Notes under the pieces: model-generated
The model's input: the letters and a program-made list of their open reading frames with translations, nothing else
What the model was told of the DNA's origin: nothing
Database searches by the model: none
Program-made: the position numbers and the translations under genes
Origin: Heracleum sosnowskyi
Lineage: Eukaryota > Streptophyta > Magnoliopsida > Apiales > Apiaceae
Length of the DNA: 64,000 bases
Reading direction: 5' to 3'
Assembly: GCA_030848705.1 (NCBI GenBank)
Contig: CM061243.1
Coordinates: forward strand, 2,576,001-2,640,000
Shown here: one piece after another, positions 33,185 to 45,400 of the stretch
Position numbering within the stretch: position 1 is the stretch's first letter
How the letters are laid out: each line of letters opens with the position of its first letter

Positions 33185-34365
33185 CTTCCTCATTATTATT
33201 AAATTATTAACAGCAAATTCATTTGTTTTTCTTTTTAGTTGCTATGTCCTTGTTGTAAGATAGTGTGATCTCCTTTATGTCTTCTTTGTATGGTTCCCAT
33301 GATCGCTATACGGAAAGAAAACTTGCAGATTTTGCAAATTGCTGCAAATCTGGACAGCTATACATTCTTTCACTAAAATTGTTATAACTTTTGGTAGAAA
33401 ATTCCTTTTTACGAACCGTTTTTTGCTTTAAAAAGTAGACTCCAAATTCTTTCTTATGATATATGATTTACTATATTTTGAATAGTGATTTTGACAAGAA
33501 AGTCTAGGGGACTTCTAGTATTTCGGTGGTAAAAACAAGAGGGAAGGGAGAAAAAAAAATCAGCGGTAAAACTAAAAGGAGGGAAGGGAGAAAAAAAGAG
33601 GGAAAATGAATATTTTATTTATAAAAATGAAATATGGGATGACTAGAGGATACCTATAAATAGGGAATGGCTAGTGAATTTGAGGTTGTGCTAGTGATTT
33701 AGGGGATCACTAAGATACAGTTGGAGTCCCATTTTGTGTCATATTCCCTATATTTGAAGTTAGGATATCATTTAGGAATACTATTGGACTTGCACCCTGA
33801 GTGAGTTAAAACTAAAAAGAATAAGAACCGTACCCAGAGTAAAGAAGTCGGTCGAGCATTATACAGGTTAGCACAACAATCTCTATGGGAACTAATTCTG
33901 CATATTTACTTGGCATTCGTAAATGTATGTTATTGTTTATTATAATCACATGGGTGTTATGCATGATTTATATCTTTTAATTAATCTATGTGTAATGTAT
34001 GTATGTGATGTAGTGTTTTAAAAAGGTAACATCAAGCATTAATATAATTGGTGTCTCGTTGTATATACTTGAATGCATATTGACTGTGTGCTATACATAT
34101 TATGTGATAAATGAATAACAACTGCCTGAGAATTATATTGGTGTAATGTATATTCTGAAAATGTTATACCGAATATAATTATGTTTAATTAGGATTGGTA
34201 GTTAAATTCTTATGTAAGAGCTTGTAAATAATCTTCTTTCTATTAATAATAGCCCAACACGGGTCAATTAATTGGGGGGACATTTTATTCATGCTAAATT
34301 GGCAAGACATTTTAATGCATTTGAAATGTCCAAATTGCCCTTATGTTTATTATTCTTAAAAAAAT
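33185..34365. other. Intergenic sequence, no supported gene
   Basis: Up to 33797 this is the right part of the possible MITE-like host element. Beyond it is AT-rich sequence without a protein-like frame. Confidence 0.5.
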
Positions 34366-34369
34366 TGAT

Positions 34370-34632
34370 ATCGAGTGGTTTTGAACTTGGGGTCTCCACA
34401 ATAACTTGCACCTCCTCTTACCACCACACCACTCAATCACATGTGTTGTAAATTACACACACATCATATATGTGTGTGTCGCTTGAGTAGAGAAATAATA
34501 ATATCAAATATTTCTCTACTCAAGCAACACACCACATATGATGTGTGTAATTTACAACACATGTAATTGAGTGGTGTGGTGGTAAGAGGAGGTGCAAATT
34601 ATTGTATAGACCCAAGTTCGAATCCACTCAAC
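34370..34632. repeat. Large near-perfect hairpin with about 110-130-bp arms
   Basis: Left arm about 34383-34496 and right arm about 34509-34619 are inverted copies with few mismatches, around a 12-base AT loop; weaker pairing extends a little further out. The right arm reads GGTGTGGTGGTAAGAGG and AGTTCGAATCC, which resemble pol III A- and B-boxes, so the repeated unit may be tRNA-derived. No target duplication was identified. Confidence 0.8.
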
Positions 34633-35040
34633 AATGACATTTTATTTAATTTAAAATATTTAAATTTCCCATGTGTCGCGTGAGTAGAGGAGTATTTGGT
34701 ATCTATTATTATATCGATTAACATAATCTTATAATAGGTGAGATAATTTAACTATTGAAAAAATATAAAAGGTACTCTATATAATATTTTTAGGATTTTA
34801 TCTAACAGTTCTAATTGATTTCTATTTTGTCCTTATTTGTAAAACTTCTATGAAAAAATTTAGTTAAAAATATATAAAAAGTACTCTATATAATATTTTT
34901 AGTTATACACAATATAAAAGGTACTCTATTTAATATTTTTAGTATTTTATCTAACGATTTTCATTAATTTGATTGGAAATATCTAACCGGTGTGGAATGA
35001 GTGAACAAACCATGGGGGACCAGACTACCAACCAAATTTT

Positions 35041-35080
35041 TATTGTTCCGTCTATTATATAATAGTATAGATAGATAGAT
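35041..35080 (-). mobile_element. Helitron 5' terminus (minus strand)
   Basis: The minus strand reads TCTATACTATTATATAATAG followed by ACGGAACAATA, matching the 5' ends of the Helitron family seen at 53120-53148 and 55912-55945. The matching 3' end to its left was not found with confidence. Confidence 0.45.
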
Positions 35081-35675
35081 AATGTTGTTAGAAAAAAGAA
35101 ATTTTAGTTATAAAAAATATAAAAGGTACTATATATAAAATTTGTAGTATTTTATTTAACGATTCTCATTGATTTGATTGAAAAGATTTAATGACTGTGG
35201 ATCTAACGGTTCTTGATTTCATTGGAAATGTACTTAATTCACGTGAACATACTAGAAAATTCATTATATATTAAATTTTAATATTATGCATGTACACATT
35301 CTACAATGCAAATTACATTTCACAAACAAGAAAATGTTTCATTGTACACATTTTACAATGCAAGTTACATTTCACAAACAAGAAAATGTATCATTCGCTC
35401 AATGAGCTAAATTAATAAAATTGTGTAGGTTAATGTCTGTATGTAAGATAATTATATTTTGACATAGATCTTACACATAACAAATATCATAAGTATCGAA
35501 TTTACTCATTTCTTAACTCAAAAACACCTCAACCAATGATATTTTTCAACACTAACTATCTCACTACAGAGATCAAGTCCAGATTTTGTACCCACAATGA
35601 GACGTCTGTCAAACGATCTATAAATTATCATAAACACCGAACTACTTAAAAGTTAAAATAATTATGCTAGATAGT

Positions 35676-35706
35676 GACCCGTGCGTTGCACGGGTTTTCA
35701 TGCTAG
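35676..35706 (+). mobile_element. Helitron 3' terminus
   Basis: CCCGTGC-GTT-GCACGGG hairpin (35678-35694) followed by TTTTCATG and CTAG at 35703-35706, then T. This is the standard Helitron end: GC hairpin, short spacer, CTAG, insertion before T. The 5' end of this copy is not clear. Confidence 0.75.
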
Positions 35707-35845
35707 TTGTTAATAAAGGACCTGACAAGTTGTTTTGTAGTGCTCAATATGTGTTCATAAATGAATTAAATGCCCATTAATAGTTGATTTCATTTTAGGG
35801 ATCAAATAACATGACATTGTATATAAATTGACGAGGTAGTGCAAG

Positions 35846-36408
35846 CACTACAAGAAAAACTGCAATAAACATCGGTTTTTGGCCGATGTCTACGTGTTTT
35901 TCGACTAATTTCTATGTTAGTGATGTTAAAAGTCACCCTTATAGACATCGTTTTTTGACCGATGTTTGGACATATATTTGACATCCGTTTCTTATATTAC
36001 AGCTGATGTTGTAAATATATTAAGACATCGGTTATTAGTCGATGTTAAAACATAGGGTCAATAACATCATCGACAAAGATATTGGTTGGTTTTATTTTTT
36101 GTTTTGTTTCGTCTGTAAGAGAGAATTGATTAGGGGGAAGTGAAAAATAAGGGGGGAAATAATTTGGTGTAAGGGGGAAATGAAAAATTAACTTAGGGGG
36201 AAATAAATTGGGATAAAGGGGAAATAATGTGGGGGGAAATAAATTGGGATAAAGGGGGGAAATAGACATCAGTTGACTTATGAACTAATGTCTGATTATA
36301 ACATAGACATAGGTTCTTTTAAGAGTGATGTTAAATAAACTTTTGACATTGGTGATATCTATGACCGTTGTTAAAACTGTGATGCTTATTCTACTTTTTC
36401 TTGTAGTG
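35846..36408. mobile_element. Non-autonomous CACTA (En/Spm) element, 563 bp
   Basis: Ends CACTACAAGAAAAA and TTTTTCTTGTAGTG form 14-bp terminal inverted repeats. A 3-bp target duplication AAG flanks it (35843-35845 and 36409-36411). Subterminal hairpins of the form ACATCGG...CCGATGT occur near both ends, as expected for transposase-binding repeats. The centre has AGGGGGGAAATAA repeats. No transposase. Confidence 0.93.
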
Positions 36409-36411
36409 AAG

Positions 36412-38260
36412 AACAAGTTTTAATCTATTGTCATTAATTGTAATTAGTGTATTAAAAATTCATATATGAGTTTATTTGTAAACAATTATGTCCTTGATTT
36501 GTATTTCACCTATGTGTCATAAATGTGTATTAACCTGATGCATTTACTAATGAAAATATTATAAATTTCGGTAAGGTTTGAGTTTTAAATCTTGGCTTAT
36601 TTTATATAAATAATGTGTCCGATTCCGGTTAATAGTGTTATATATGTATCTTGCAGAATTATAGCAATTTATTTATATTTTCGGAATTGTAGTTAAACTG
36701 GTTACATATTTTAAAGTTGCATTATTAAGGTTTGTGATCATTGATATAAGGCATGCATGAGTAAATGGCATACCAGTTAACAAGTGTCATATTCAGTTTA
36801 TATACTTCAACGGTTGTCAACATGTAATTACAGTTGGTTCATGTGTGTAAATATTTAACATGTAAACAATAGAGTAAACACAGTATAATTACGTACCCTT
36901 GCCCTGTATACCTGCCAAACTTACAAGATTTGTATTTGGTTTTTAGATTCGAGTAGTGAACTATAATGCAGCCAGTTACCGAGGGTTCAGATTAGTATTA
37001 TTAATAAATAATAAGGTACGAATTCTTATTCTTTCTTTTAAATTAAATTAGTCTATACTTGTTAAGTTTATCGTCTAGTCAAATTCATAAATTGTAACTC
37101 TCTTTTATTCTCTTTCTAACTCGTAGTACGAGTTCTTTATTCTTTCGTATTATGAATGTTTGGAATCATAATTGCCTCACTCATTTATATTTGTTCTATT
37201 TCGCAATTATGTTGTGACATTGTTCTGTTTCACAATTATATTGTGACATTGATTTGTTCTGTTTTGTACAATGAGTTTGGCAATATTTGTAACCTATGTT
37301 TTGGACTCCTAGACTGATCTGTGTGGGTTAATCACAGACAATGTTCACTCGTATTGTTTTCCTTCCATAGACAATCAGGGGTAAACGAGATTATGATGAG
37401 AGCTGTCCACTTGTAAAAAGTACCTCACGTGGATGATGACATAGTTGTGACATGTCTGGTGAGGGATTAAAAAATTAAAAAAATTGACAGGTAATAGAAA
37501 TTAAAAAATGATCAAAATCAAAACAAATGCAACCCTTCCAATCCCAAAATCCTCGATCAACAAATCCAGGGTAACCCTTTCAATCCCAAAATTCTTGATC
37601 AACAAATTCAGGGTTATTCATAAACCACAATTACGATCTTCACTTTTTCATTGATGGATAATAAGGCACTCTTCCATTGGTGATTAAGAAGGTACACTTT
37701 AATTTCAATTTCTTAAGTATCAATTACTTAATCCCTTTACTAAGTACCGATTAAACCCTTTATACGGAATCAATTTAGTATCCATATGAATGTTATGAAC
37801 AAGTTTTTTAATGTTAAGAATTATGTTATAAAGTTGTTAAGTTCATGAATCAATTATGTTTAACAAATTTCGAGTGAAGAATTCTATATTATACAGCATT
37901 TCAATACATGCAATAATGACAACCTATGCAGATTACAAGTCATATTTAACATTCAAGTTACAAAATATTAAAAAATATATACTTTGACCAAAACAGGTAA
38001 GTGATTTGTTAATAGTAATTAAAATATTATTATTTTATTAAATGAATTTGTCCGTGATATTTTTGGAATATGAGGGGGTTTAGTTAGAAAAATATAAATT
38101 TTAGTTAGAAAATATAAAAAAAATATAATTTGACTGAAAAAGGTAATTGGTTAGTTATTAGCAATTATAATATTATTATTTTAATATTATTAAATGGAAT
38201 TGCCGTGATATTTTTGGAAAATGAGCTGTTTTAGTTAGGAAAAATAAAATAGTTACTCTA
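36412..38260. other. AT-rich intergenic sequence, no supported gene
   Basis: No protein-like frame or RNA fold found. Around 38050-38240 there are two copies of the TGATATTTTTGGAAAATGAG word that characterises the Helitron family further right, so part is Helitron debris. Confidence 0.5.
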
Positions 38261-38265
38261 AATAA

Positions 38266-38532
38266 TACTACATTTATCCCTCTCATTTCTTTACACTTTT
38301 TTTTTTGGGATGTCCTTCTCAATTCTTTACATTCCAAAAATTTCTTAAAATAGTAAAATTTTATAATATAAAAATTAATTACATATACTACTATCTCCAC
38401 TTTATACATTAAAAATTGACTGGTCCCACCACTTTACTAACTTTTCTTACTTTTTTTTACTAAATTACATTTTTTCTTAATTTCGGTGCCCAACTTTAAT
38501 GTAAAGAATTGAGGGTGACGAATAGAGTAATT
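38266..38532. mobile_element. Degenerate Stowaway-like MITE
   Basis: Collinear with the intact copy at 38605-38876 (CCCTCTCATTTCTTTACACT, GGTCCCACCACTTTACT, AATGTAAAGAATTGAGGG) but with eroded ends and many changes. Confidence 0.7.
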
Positions 38533-38604
38533 TTTATTATTTTATTCAATGATTCTCATCGAAGTAACCAAACTTCATTTTAATTTTTCGTCCATAATAT
38601 AATA

Positions 38605-38876
38605 CTCCCTCTGTCCCTCTCATTTCTTTACACTTTCCTTTTTGGTACGTCCCTCTCATTTCTTTACGTACCAAAAATAGTAACATTTTATAATATAAAA
38701 TCCAATCACATTCACTATTTTCCTCCACTATACCTACTTTATACCCACTTTATACATTAAATATTGATTGGTCCCACCACTTTACTCATTTTTCTTAATT
38801 TTCCCTATTAATTTATATTTTTTCTTAACATTCGTGCCGTCCCCTCAATGTAAAGAATTGAGGGGGACCGAGGGAG
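38605..38876. mobile_element. Stowaway-type MITE, 272 bp
   Basis: Ends CTCCCTCTGTCCC and GGGGGACCGAGGGAG are inverted repeats of the classic Tc1/mariner Stowaway type, flanked by TA (38603-38604 and 38877-38878). Non-coding. A related end (TACTCCCTCCGTTTC) also occurs at about 58513. Confidence 0.92.
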
Positions 38877-38885
38877 TAGTATAAA

Positions 38886-39530
38886 TAGTGGAGTTGTCAA
38901 ACGGATAATTCGGATACGGATCTGCCTGTATCCGAATCCGAATCCGAAAATCTGAATTCGTATCCGGATCCGTATCTGAATCTGAAAATATTTAAATAAA
39001 AATATCCGAATTTGAATCCGCCGGATACTATCCGATACGGATAATATCCGAATCCGAATTTCAGTCAGAATTTTTTAGTTTTTATATTAAATTTTAATTC
39101 AATAAAATTGAAAAAATAATAAAAATTTTAAATTTTTTTTTAAAAAAAGTAAACTAAACTAAAACTTAAATTTATTAAAGTCTATTTTATTTTTTTCAAA
39201 AATTTACTGTTTAGTATAATTTTGTTTATTTTAAAATATTAAATTTGTAATATATATATATATATATATCTGTAAACTTAAAATATAATTTCTAAATAAT
39301 ATGTAACTATATATATATAATATATTATTTATTTATCATATTTATTTAATTTCGGATTCGGATATTACCGGATACGGATGCGCGTATATCCATGTTCGTA
39401 TCCGCAACTACCGAATTCGAATACGAATAATATCCACTTTATTTCAGATACGGATAAAATCCGCTTTATTCCGGATACGAATATAGATATTTCGTACGGA
39501 TATCGAATTTTTCGAAATTTTTTGTAGTGG
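38886..39530. repeat. Repeat region rich in ATCCGAATCCG / CGGATACGG words
   Basis: Two clusters (about 38905-39065 and 39350-39500) of GAATCCG, GGATACGG and GGATAATATCCG words flank an AT-rich centre with a TA microsatellite. The words are repeated in both orientations, giving the look of subterminal repeats of a small DNA transposon. I could not fix its ends. Confidence 0.55.
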
Positions 39531-39697
39531 TTTTGTATTGAAATAACAAAAGCTCGTTGGGGGTTAATTGCATTGCGAAAATATTCTTTTATCGAGATAA
39601 GATCGGATAAGATAATTACTCCGTCACAGGCCGTTGGGGGTTAATTAAATGAAAAAAGCTAGGGTTAGGGTTTCATTTTGTAAATCAATCAAAAAAA

Positions 39698-40180
39698 ATG
39701 GAAGCAACTGAGGGAATATTCGAGAAGATTCGACCGCCGCGAATAGAAGACGCCGGTCTCGAAGACTGTGCACTCCCGCCGGAATCAATCAAAGAAGCTT
39801 TTCTCAAAGCCGCCTCCGCCGTCCGATCTTCACTCGTTTCCGACGACGAGGATGACGCCACGTGTGTAGACGATCCGTGGCCGAGCGCCGGCGAATCTTC
39901 CGATGCGATCGTCGGAATTTTGCCGGAGAATGAAGCTCCGGGGAGTTGCGTCGGGAAGAAAGGCGGCAAGGTGCCGGAGAGATTGGGAGATAAGGTTGTG
40001 GATGGTGTGGGGGATGATGACGTGGCGAAGGGTGATGAGGTGGTTGGAGGTGGTGAGGTGAGTGAGGAGGGAGAGTGTTGTGTTGAGGAATTGAAAGGTT
40101 TGAAGATCGGAGAGAAGACGGAGAAGAAAGACGATGCGAACGAGAGCGATAGGCCGATTCTAACTGAAGGTTATGCTTGA
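39698..40180 (+). CDS. Small acidic plant protein, function unknown
   Basis: A single open frame of 160 codons with an A-rich leader (CAAAAAAAATGG) and plausible Kozak context. GC-rich, protein-like codon use stands out from the AT-rich flanks. The N-terminal part, residues about 1-65 (MEATEGIFEKIRPPRIEDAG, EDCALPPESIKEAFLKAASA, DDPWP), looks conserved and helical. Residues about 85-150 are low-complexity Gly/Asp/Glu/Lys, and the end is RPILTEGYA. No signal peptide, membrane segment or known catalytic motif. I believe homologues occur as uncharacterised proteins in other plants but cannot name a function. AATAAATAAA lies about 60 bp past the stop. The 3' half and UTR are repeated downstream as decayed copies. 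Confidence 0.85.
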   Translation: MEATEGIFEKIRPPRIEDAGLEDCALPPESIKEAFLKAASAVRSSLVSDDEDDATCVDDPWPSAGESSDAIVGILPENEAPGSCVGKKGGKVPERLGDKVVDGVGDDDVAKGDEVVGGGEVSEEGECCVEELKGLKIGEKTEKKDDANESDRPILTEGYA

Positions 40181-40239
40181 CATTTCTATGTATTGATGTA
40201 AAATGCTGTATAAATTTGTAATGGATGCTTATGTTTTGT

Positions 40240-40255
40240 GAGTAATAAATAAAGC
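40240..40255 (+). terminator. Candidate polyadenylation signal of the small acidic-protein gene
   Basis: AATAAATAAAGCAG about 65 bp after the stop codon is the nearest AATAAA-type signal. A copy of the same word recurs in the second tandem unit at about 40961. Confidence 0.5.
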
Positions 40256-41586
40256 AGTGTTTTGTTTTTCAAATTGTGTTGGTTATATATGATGATCATC
40301 TGGTTGTGTTTACTTTTTTTAGTTTTATCGGATTGTTGAAAATGTGATGGAATCGGAATTATGTTTATTGGTGTTTCTTTAATTCATTCTCGTATTGTTT
40401 GTACTGATGGAGTGCTTTGCTCGAAAAAAGTAACTTGATTTGCAACCTTGAGTAGACTTTCACGTGGATATGAAATTGCAGTTTAGATTAGTAGGACTTG
40501 CTGAGGTTGTTTTTTTGTTTTGTTTTTTGTGAATAATGAATTAAGTGTTTTTTTTTCCCATTTTGCCTTCTTATATCTTGTTGTGATTAACGTGTCTTTT
40601 GCAATTTGTTAAATTTCTTGATGAAGTTGTAATTATATTTTTTGGCTTTTGTTGAATCCGTCATGAGTATAGTTTGTACAAGTGATGAAGTGCATATGAA
40701 TGGAAATAAATTTGACATTTGGTTTATAGTTTTACGGCGAAGGGTGATGAAGTTGTTGGAGGTGGTGGGGTGAGTGAGGAGAGTGCTGTGTTGAGGAATT
40801 GAATGGTTTGAAGATCGGAGAGAAGTCGAAGAAGGAATAGTGACTCAGAAAGAGAGCAATAGGCGAATTTTAACCGAAGGTTATGCTTGATATGTATGTA
40901 TATATATGTAAGGGTGTGAAATTGCAGTAGAAATTTGTCTGAGATGCTGTTTGTGAATAATGAATAAAGCAGTGTTTTTTTTTCCGAATTGAGTTGGTCA
41001 TTATATATGATCATCTGGTTGTGATTACTTTTTATACTTTTATCCGATTGTTTAATATGTGATGGATTCATAATTATGTTTATCGGTGTTTCTGGAATTC
41101 ATTCTCGTGCATATTTTGTACTGATGGAGTGCTTTGCTCGAAAAAATAAACTTGATTTGAATCATAGGCCAGTTTTAAGTAAATGTTATGTGTGAGATTT
41201 ATATGGATATGACATTGCAGTAAACATATATAGGAGTTGCCGATGTTGTTTTGTGAAAAATGAATAGAGTAGTATTTTCTTTTGAAGTTGTGTTCTTAAA
41301 TCTGGTTGTGAGTACTGTGTCTTTCACAATTTGTTAAATTTTTTGATGATCTTGAAGTTATATTTATTGGCGTTTGTTGAATCCATCATGAGTATTTGAA
41401 CAGATGAATGTTTGTTTTTTGAGCGTTAAAATTAATATTATGACGTAATTATGGAATAGTGGATAGTTTGATGCTGTGAGAGCTTCTGGACTTCTGTTGT
41501 CACTTATTGCATTGTCAGAAGGCGTTTTCTCTCTGTTGCAATTTTTTGTTGGGGAAAAAAATGTGGATGTGGATAATGAGAGAGAT

Positions 41587-41603
41587 GGGGGGGGGGGGGG
41601 GGG
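41587..41603. repeat. Run of 17 G
   Basis: A homopolymer in the third tandem unit. Length may be unreliable in a long-read assembly. Confidence 0.9.
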
Positions 41604-42466
41604 ATTTTAACTGAAAATTATATATGCTGATTTACATATATCTGTAAGGATATGGAATTGGAGTCGAGCTTTGCTGTAGTTTTTGGATGGTATATTAGGT
41701 AGCGCTGTTTCCAAGTTGTGTTGGTTCCCTGGTTGTGATTACTTTGAGTTTCATTTATAATTGTTAAAATTTGATGAACTTGAGCTTTTTTCAATGGCTT
41801 TTCTAAAATATTTTTCTGAGTATGGTTTGTACAGGTAAAATGCCTTTGCCCAAAAGATACTTGGTTTCGAAATTAACTGGAGTTTTGAGTGCAGGCTTGC
41901 ATGTCAGCATGTTAGAAGAACATGCACTAGTCAAGGCTTTGAGGGAAAGTCACCACTATGGCTTCTTGAATTTGAATTAAATGTATATTGTAATAGGTAT
42001 GTATATTTTTAAAAATAGAATATTATGACGTAAAATAGAAAATATGATATTTTAATTTAGTGGTAATGTGATCAGTTGATTCCATGAGCTTATGGTGTCA
42101 CTTATTGCAATAAGGGAAGGCGTCAAGGCGTTATGTTTCTGTTGATTAATTTTCTATTGGAATTCTGGAGTGGCTTCTTTACAAAAAGCAGCAGAGGAGT
42201 TATGCAGCTTCTTCTTTTTGGATTTAGTTAGTTAATGCATTAAATGGTGAAGCATTTATTGGCGTTATGAAGACAAACAAGCTGATACAGAGAGGAAGGA
42301 GCGGAGCTGAAGGATGATGAAGCATGCTGCTCCATCCTTCTAGTCTTTTTAAGCTGTTCGGGTGCATATCTATCTTTACTTAAATATTGTAATCCTTTAG
42401 ATAAATAATTCGACAGTTATAATTTAATAGATAAAATATATTCAAGAGAAAAGATAGGTCTATCTG

Positions 42467-45400
42467 ATGGCTAAGGCTGGAAAGAAATTTGTAGTTTTAC
42501 GATCGATTGCTTCTGGATTTCTTCTTATAGCTTCTGTGATTGTCTCTGCAGAACAAGGTCTCAAACAAGAAACAGCTGGTTACAGCCAGACACCTGAACA
42601 CATCGCAGAAACGAAGTACCTGCTTAGAGTAGTTAATTTTTTATGGCAAGAAGGCCAGCAAGGTTATGTGCATGTTTGGCCTGTAAGTTCTTCTAAAGTT
42701 AATCTTTAAGTTTGTCAACCACCTTCGTAATATTTTTGAAGTCTTCTGACTGGTTCTAACCATTTATGTACAGCTTCTAGTTGTTTGCTTAATCTGTGGA
42801 TGCACACTGTTATAACAAGGGTTAACTGACATGTTTTTTTTGTGTCCATCAGTTTATATGAATTCGCAGATTCTGACATCTGCGATTTGTCATTACAGGA
42901 GATGAAACTTGGCTGGAGGATCATTGTTGGTAGTATAATTGGATTCCTTGGCGCTGCTTTGGGAAGTGTTGGTGGTGTGGGTGGTGGCGGCATATATGTT
43001 CCCATGCTTACTCTTATCGTTGAATTTGATGCTAAATCATCAACAGCACTTTCAAAATGTAACATAACTCAGATTACACTCTAATAATTGTGATAAGCTA
43101 TTTTTTCATTTTTTAATACTTTTAGCAGCTGGATCTCCTTCATGGAGGCATGGGAGTCTATGCAAATTTCTTTTTCAGTAAACTATAAATATTTTTTCTC
43201 ACACAATTATGCAAGATTTTGAAAGAAGACTGGATTCTATTTCTCATCTACTGTAAACCTATATTATGTAAACCTAGTTTTGTTAGATTACTTTTAATGT
43301 TGAGTTTGCTTAAGAGTGGGGGGCCTTAATAGGAACAGCCTCTTTAGGAGTAGTAAGGGTAAGTTCTGTGTACCTCTATCCCTCCCAGATCCTTTTTACG
43401 AGTGGGACATGTTGGGTATGTTTGGTTTGTTCCATCTACTCCCTGTAAACTTATATTTCTCCCTCACTCCCATGCATGCTTGTAAGATGTTGATTAAAGT
43501 TTTATCTTATAGAGTCTGTGCTCGAACTGGAAATATCGTAAGCTCGGAAGTTCTTATAGTTATATCAGTGCTTGTCGAATTTGTTGCATTAAGTGCAGTT
43601 TGAACTTTGTTTCATTGTTCAGGTATGATCACCGGCGTAGCTGGTGCAACTGTTTATTACAACCTTAAGCTGAGGCATCCTACACTTAACCTGCCTATCA
43701 TTGACTGTGATTTAGCCCTTCTTTTTCAACCAATGCTAGTGCTTGGGATCAGCATTGGAGTTGCATTAAATGTTATGTTTGCTGACTGGATGGTTACCAT
43801 GTTATTGATTGTTCTTTTCATAGGTAGTTATTTTTCACTTGTAAATTTACCCTGTATGTAATTTGTATGAATTGATCTGACTGGTTGAGCTGATCTGCAG
43901 TAACATCAACCAAGGCATTTCTCAAGGGTGTTGAGACATGGAAATTGGAGACCATGGTTAAAAAGGTGGTTATAAATGGGTCTCATCTTTTTCTGTGGAT
44001 GTTGTAATTATACTATTGATCATTTAATCTATTCTTCTTTTGTCTTGATTCCATTTTCAGGAGGCCATGAAACATTTGGCTTCTAACGGCGAGTTGGGCA
44101 AAAGCAGGTTTATGGTTTATTATATTCATATTTGCAAAATAGAAGTATTCGCATCTTTATGATCAGGTAATGAAGGTGATGGTGAAGCAGTGGCATACAC
44201 ACCTTTACCTGGATGCCCTAGTAATAATTCAACCACTACATCCAACGAATCTAAAACATCAGAGGTGAAGCTATACTTTAACTTCTATAAATGCAGATGT
44301 GACTCTTGATTTCCAAAGCTGACGTTCTTATGATTCCAGATTTCTCTTTTTGGAAACATCTGTTGGAAAGAGCTTGGTATTCTTGTTGCTGTCTGGGTCA
44401 TTATTCTTGCGCTGCAGTTAGCAAAGGTTTTTAAATCATTTGATTTTTTATCAGGTTATGAATAATTATCGATTAGTCCATCTACTGATCTACGAACCCA
44501 CTTATGAAGAAGCTTTTGAATATTTAATGCAGAACCATATGGAACCTTGCTCTCCAATATACTGGGTATGGAATCTGTTGCAGGTACTGTTGTTGCTGTC
44601 CTTTTCTGCAAATGTATGTATGTGGAACCCTCTGAAGGTTTTCTCATGGTTCAGATCTTCAGGGGTAACTAGAGTCTTGTTTGATATTGTTTTTTTTTTT
44701 GCGAAGTCTTGTTTGATATTGTTGTCTACACAGTCCCCAAAACTTCACTAAATTGGGTAATTTATGTGGTTGTATCCTCTATGATGGTCCTCGCACAGAT
44801 ACATGTGTGTATATATACATACCAAGATATATGTTTTGTCTTTGGTATTGAAGACTCTTACTATTCCTTCAGATTCCTGTGGCTGTTGGGGCATCTGAAT
44901 ATGAGGCAATCTGCTTATACACTGGAAGAAGAGTAATAGCTTCCAAGGGTGAAGCGGGAACAAATTTTAAATGGCACCAGCTTGTTCTATTGCTGTTATG
45001 GCGTTGTAGCCGGTATGGTGGGTGGGCTTCTTGGTCTTGGTGGTGGATTCATTTTGGGGCCGCTGTTTCTCGAGCTGGGAATTCCTCCACAGGTACAATC
45101 ATATATTTCCAAATAGCAATGTAGCTTTCTTAGCCAAGTTCACTTCTTAATCAGCTTAATGATGAGACACAAGCTACCAATATAATAAACCTAGTGTCTA
45201 TATGTATATACACTGTAACAATTTGTTCAAGTACCAGTACTGCAGTACATTCTTTTATCAGTTTTTTGTATGCAATTTAATATTTATATATAGAGCTGAA
45301 TTGATCATAAGGTCCTTCAATGTAGGTATCAAGTGCAACTGCAACCTTTGCAATGACATTCTCTGCCATGTCGGTTGTAGAGTATTACCTTTTGAAGCAT

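Larger units (their letters stand above)
18157..33797. mobile_element. Possible MITE-like element disrupted by the nested LTR cluster
   Basis: GAGCAAGTCCAACAG at 18157-18171 is mirrored by ATTGGACTTGCACCC at 33783-33797. Inside both ends are CCCTATA and GATATCAT words in mirrored order. Without the LTR cluster the element would be about 730 bp. 'AGAGCAAGTCCAACAG' type ends are common in plant MITEs. The pairing is imperfect and no target duplication is clear, so this is tentative. Confidence 0.4.
40016..41890 (+). repeat. Tandem, decayed copies of the 3' half of the small acidic-protein gene
   Basis: Unit 1 (about 40016-40725) contains the real C-terminus and 3' flank. Unit 2 (about 40731-41440) repeats GGCGAAGGGTGATGA, GAGGAATTGAA, TTTGAAGATCGGAGAGAAG and ACCGAAGGTTATGCTTGA, but it is frameshifted and has stops. 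Unit 3 begins with only the tail (about 41595 on). A second tail copy (AGGCCAGTTTTAAGTAAATG) is at 41165. The period is about 710-740 bp. The later units also share TGTCACTTATTGCA with 42090. They encode nothing intact. Confidence 0.75.

Noticed and set aside
40724..41071. 115-codon minus-strand frame
   Set aside because: Antisense to the decayed tandem copies of the acidic-protein gene; low-complexity and without conserved features.
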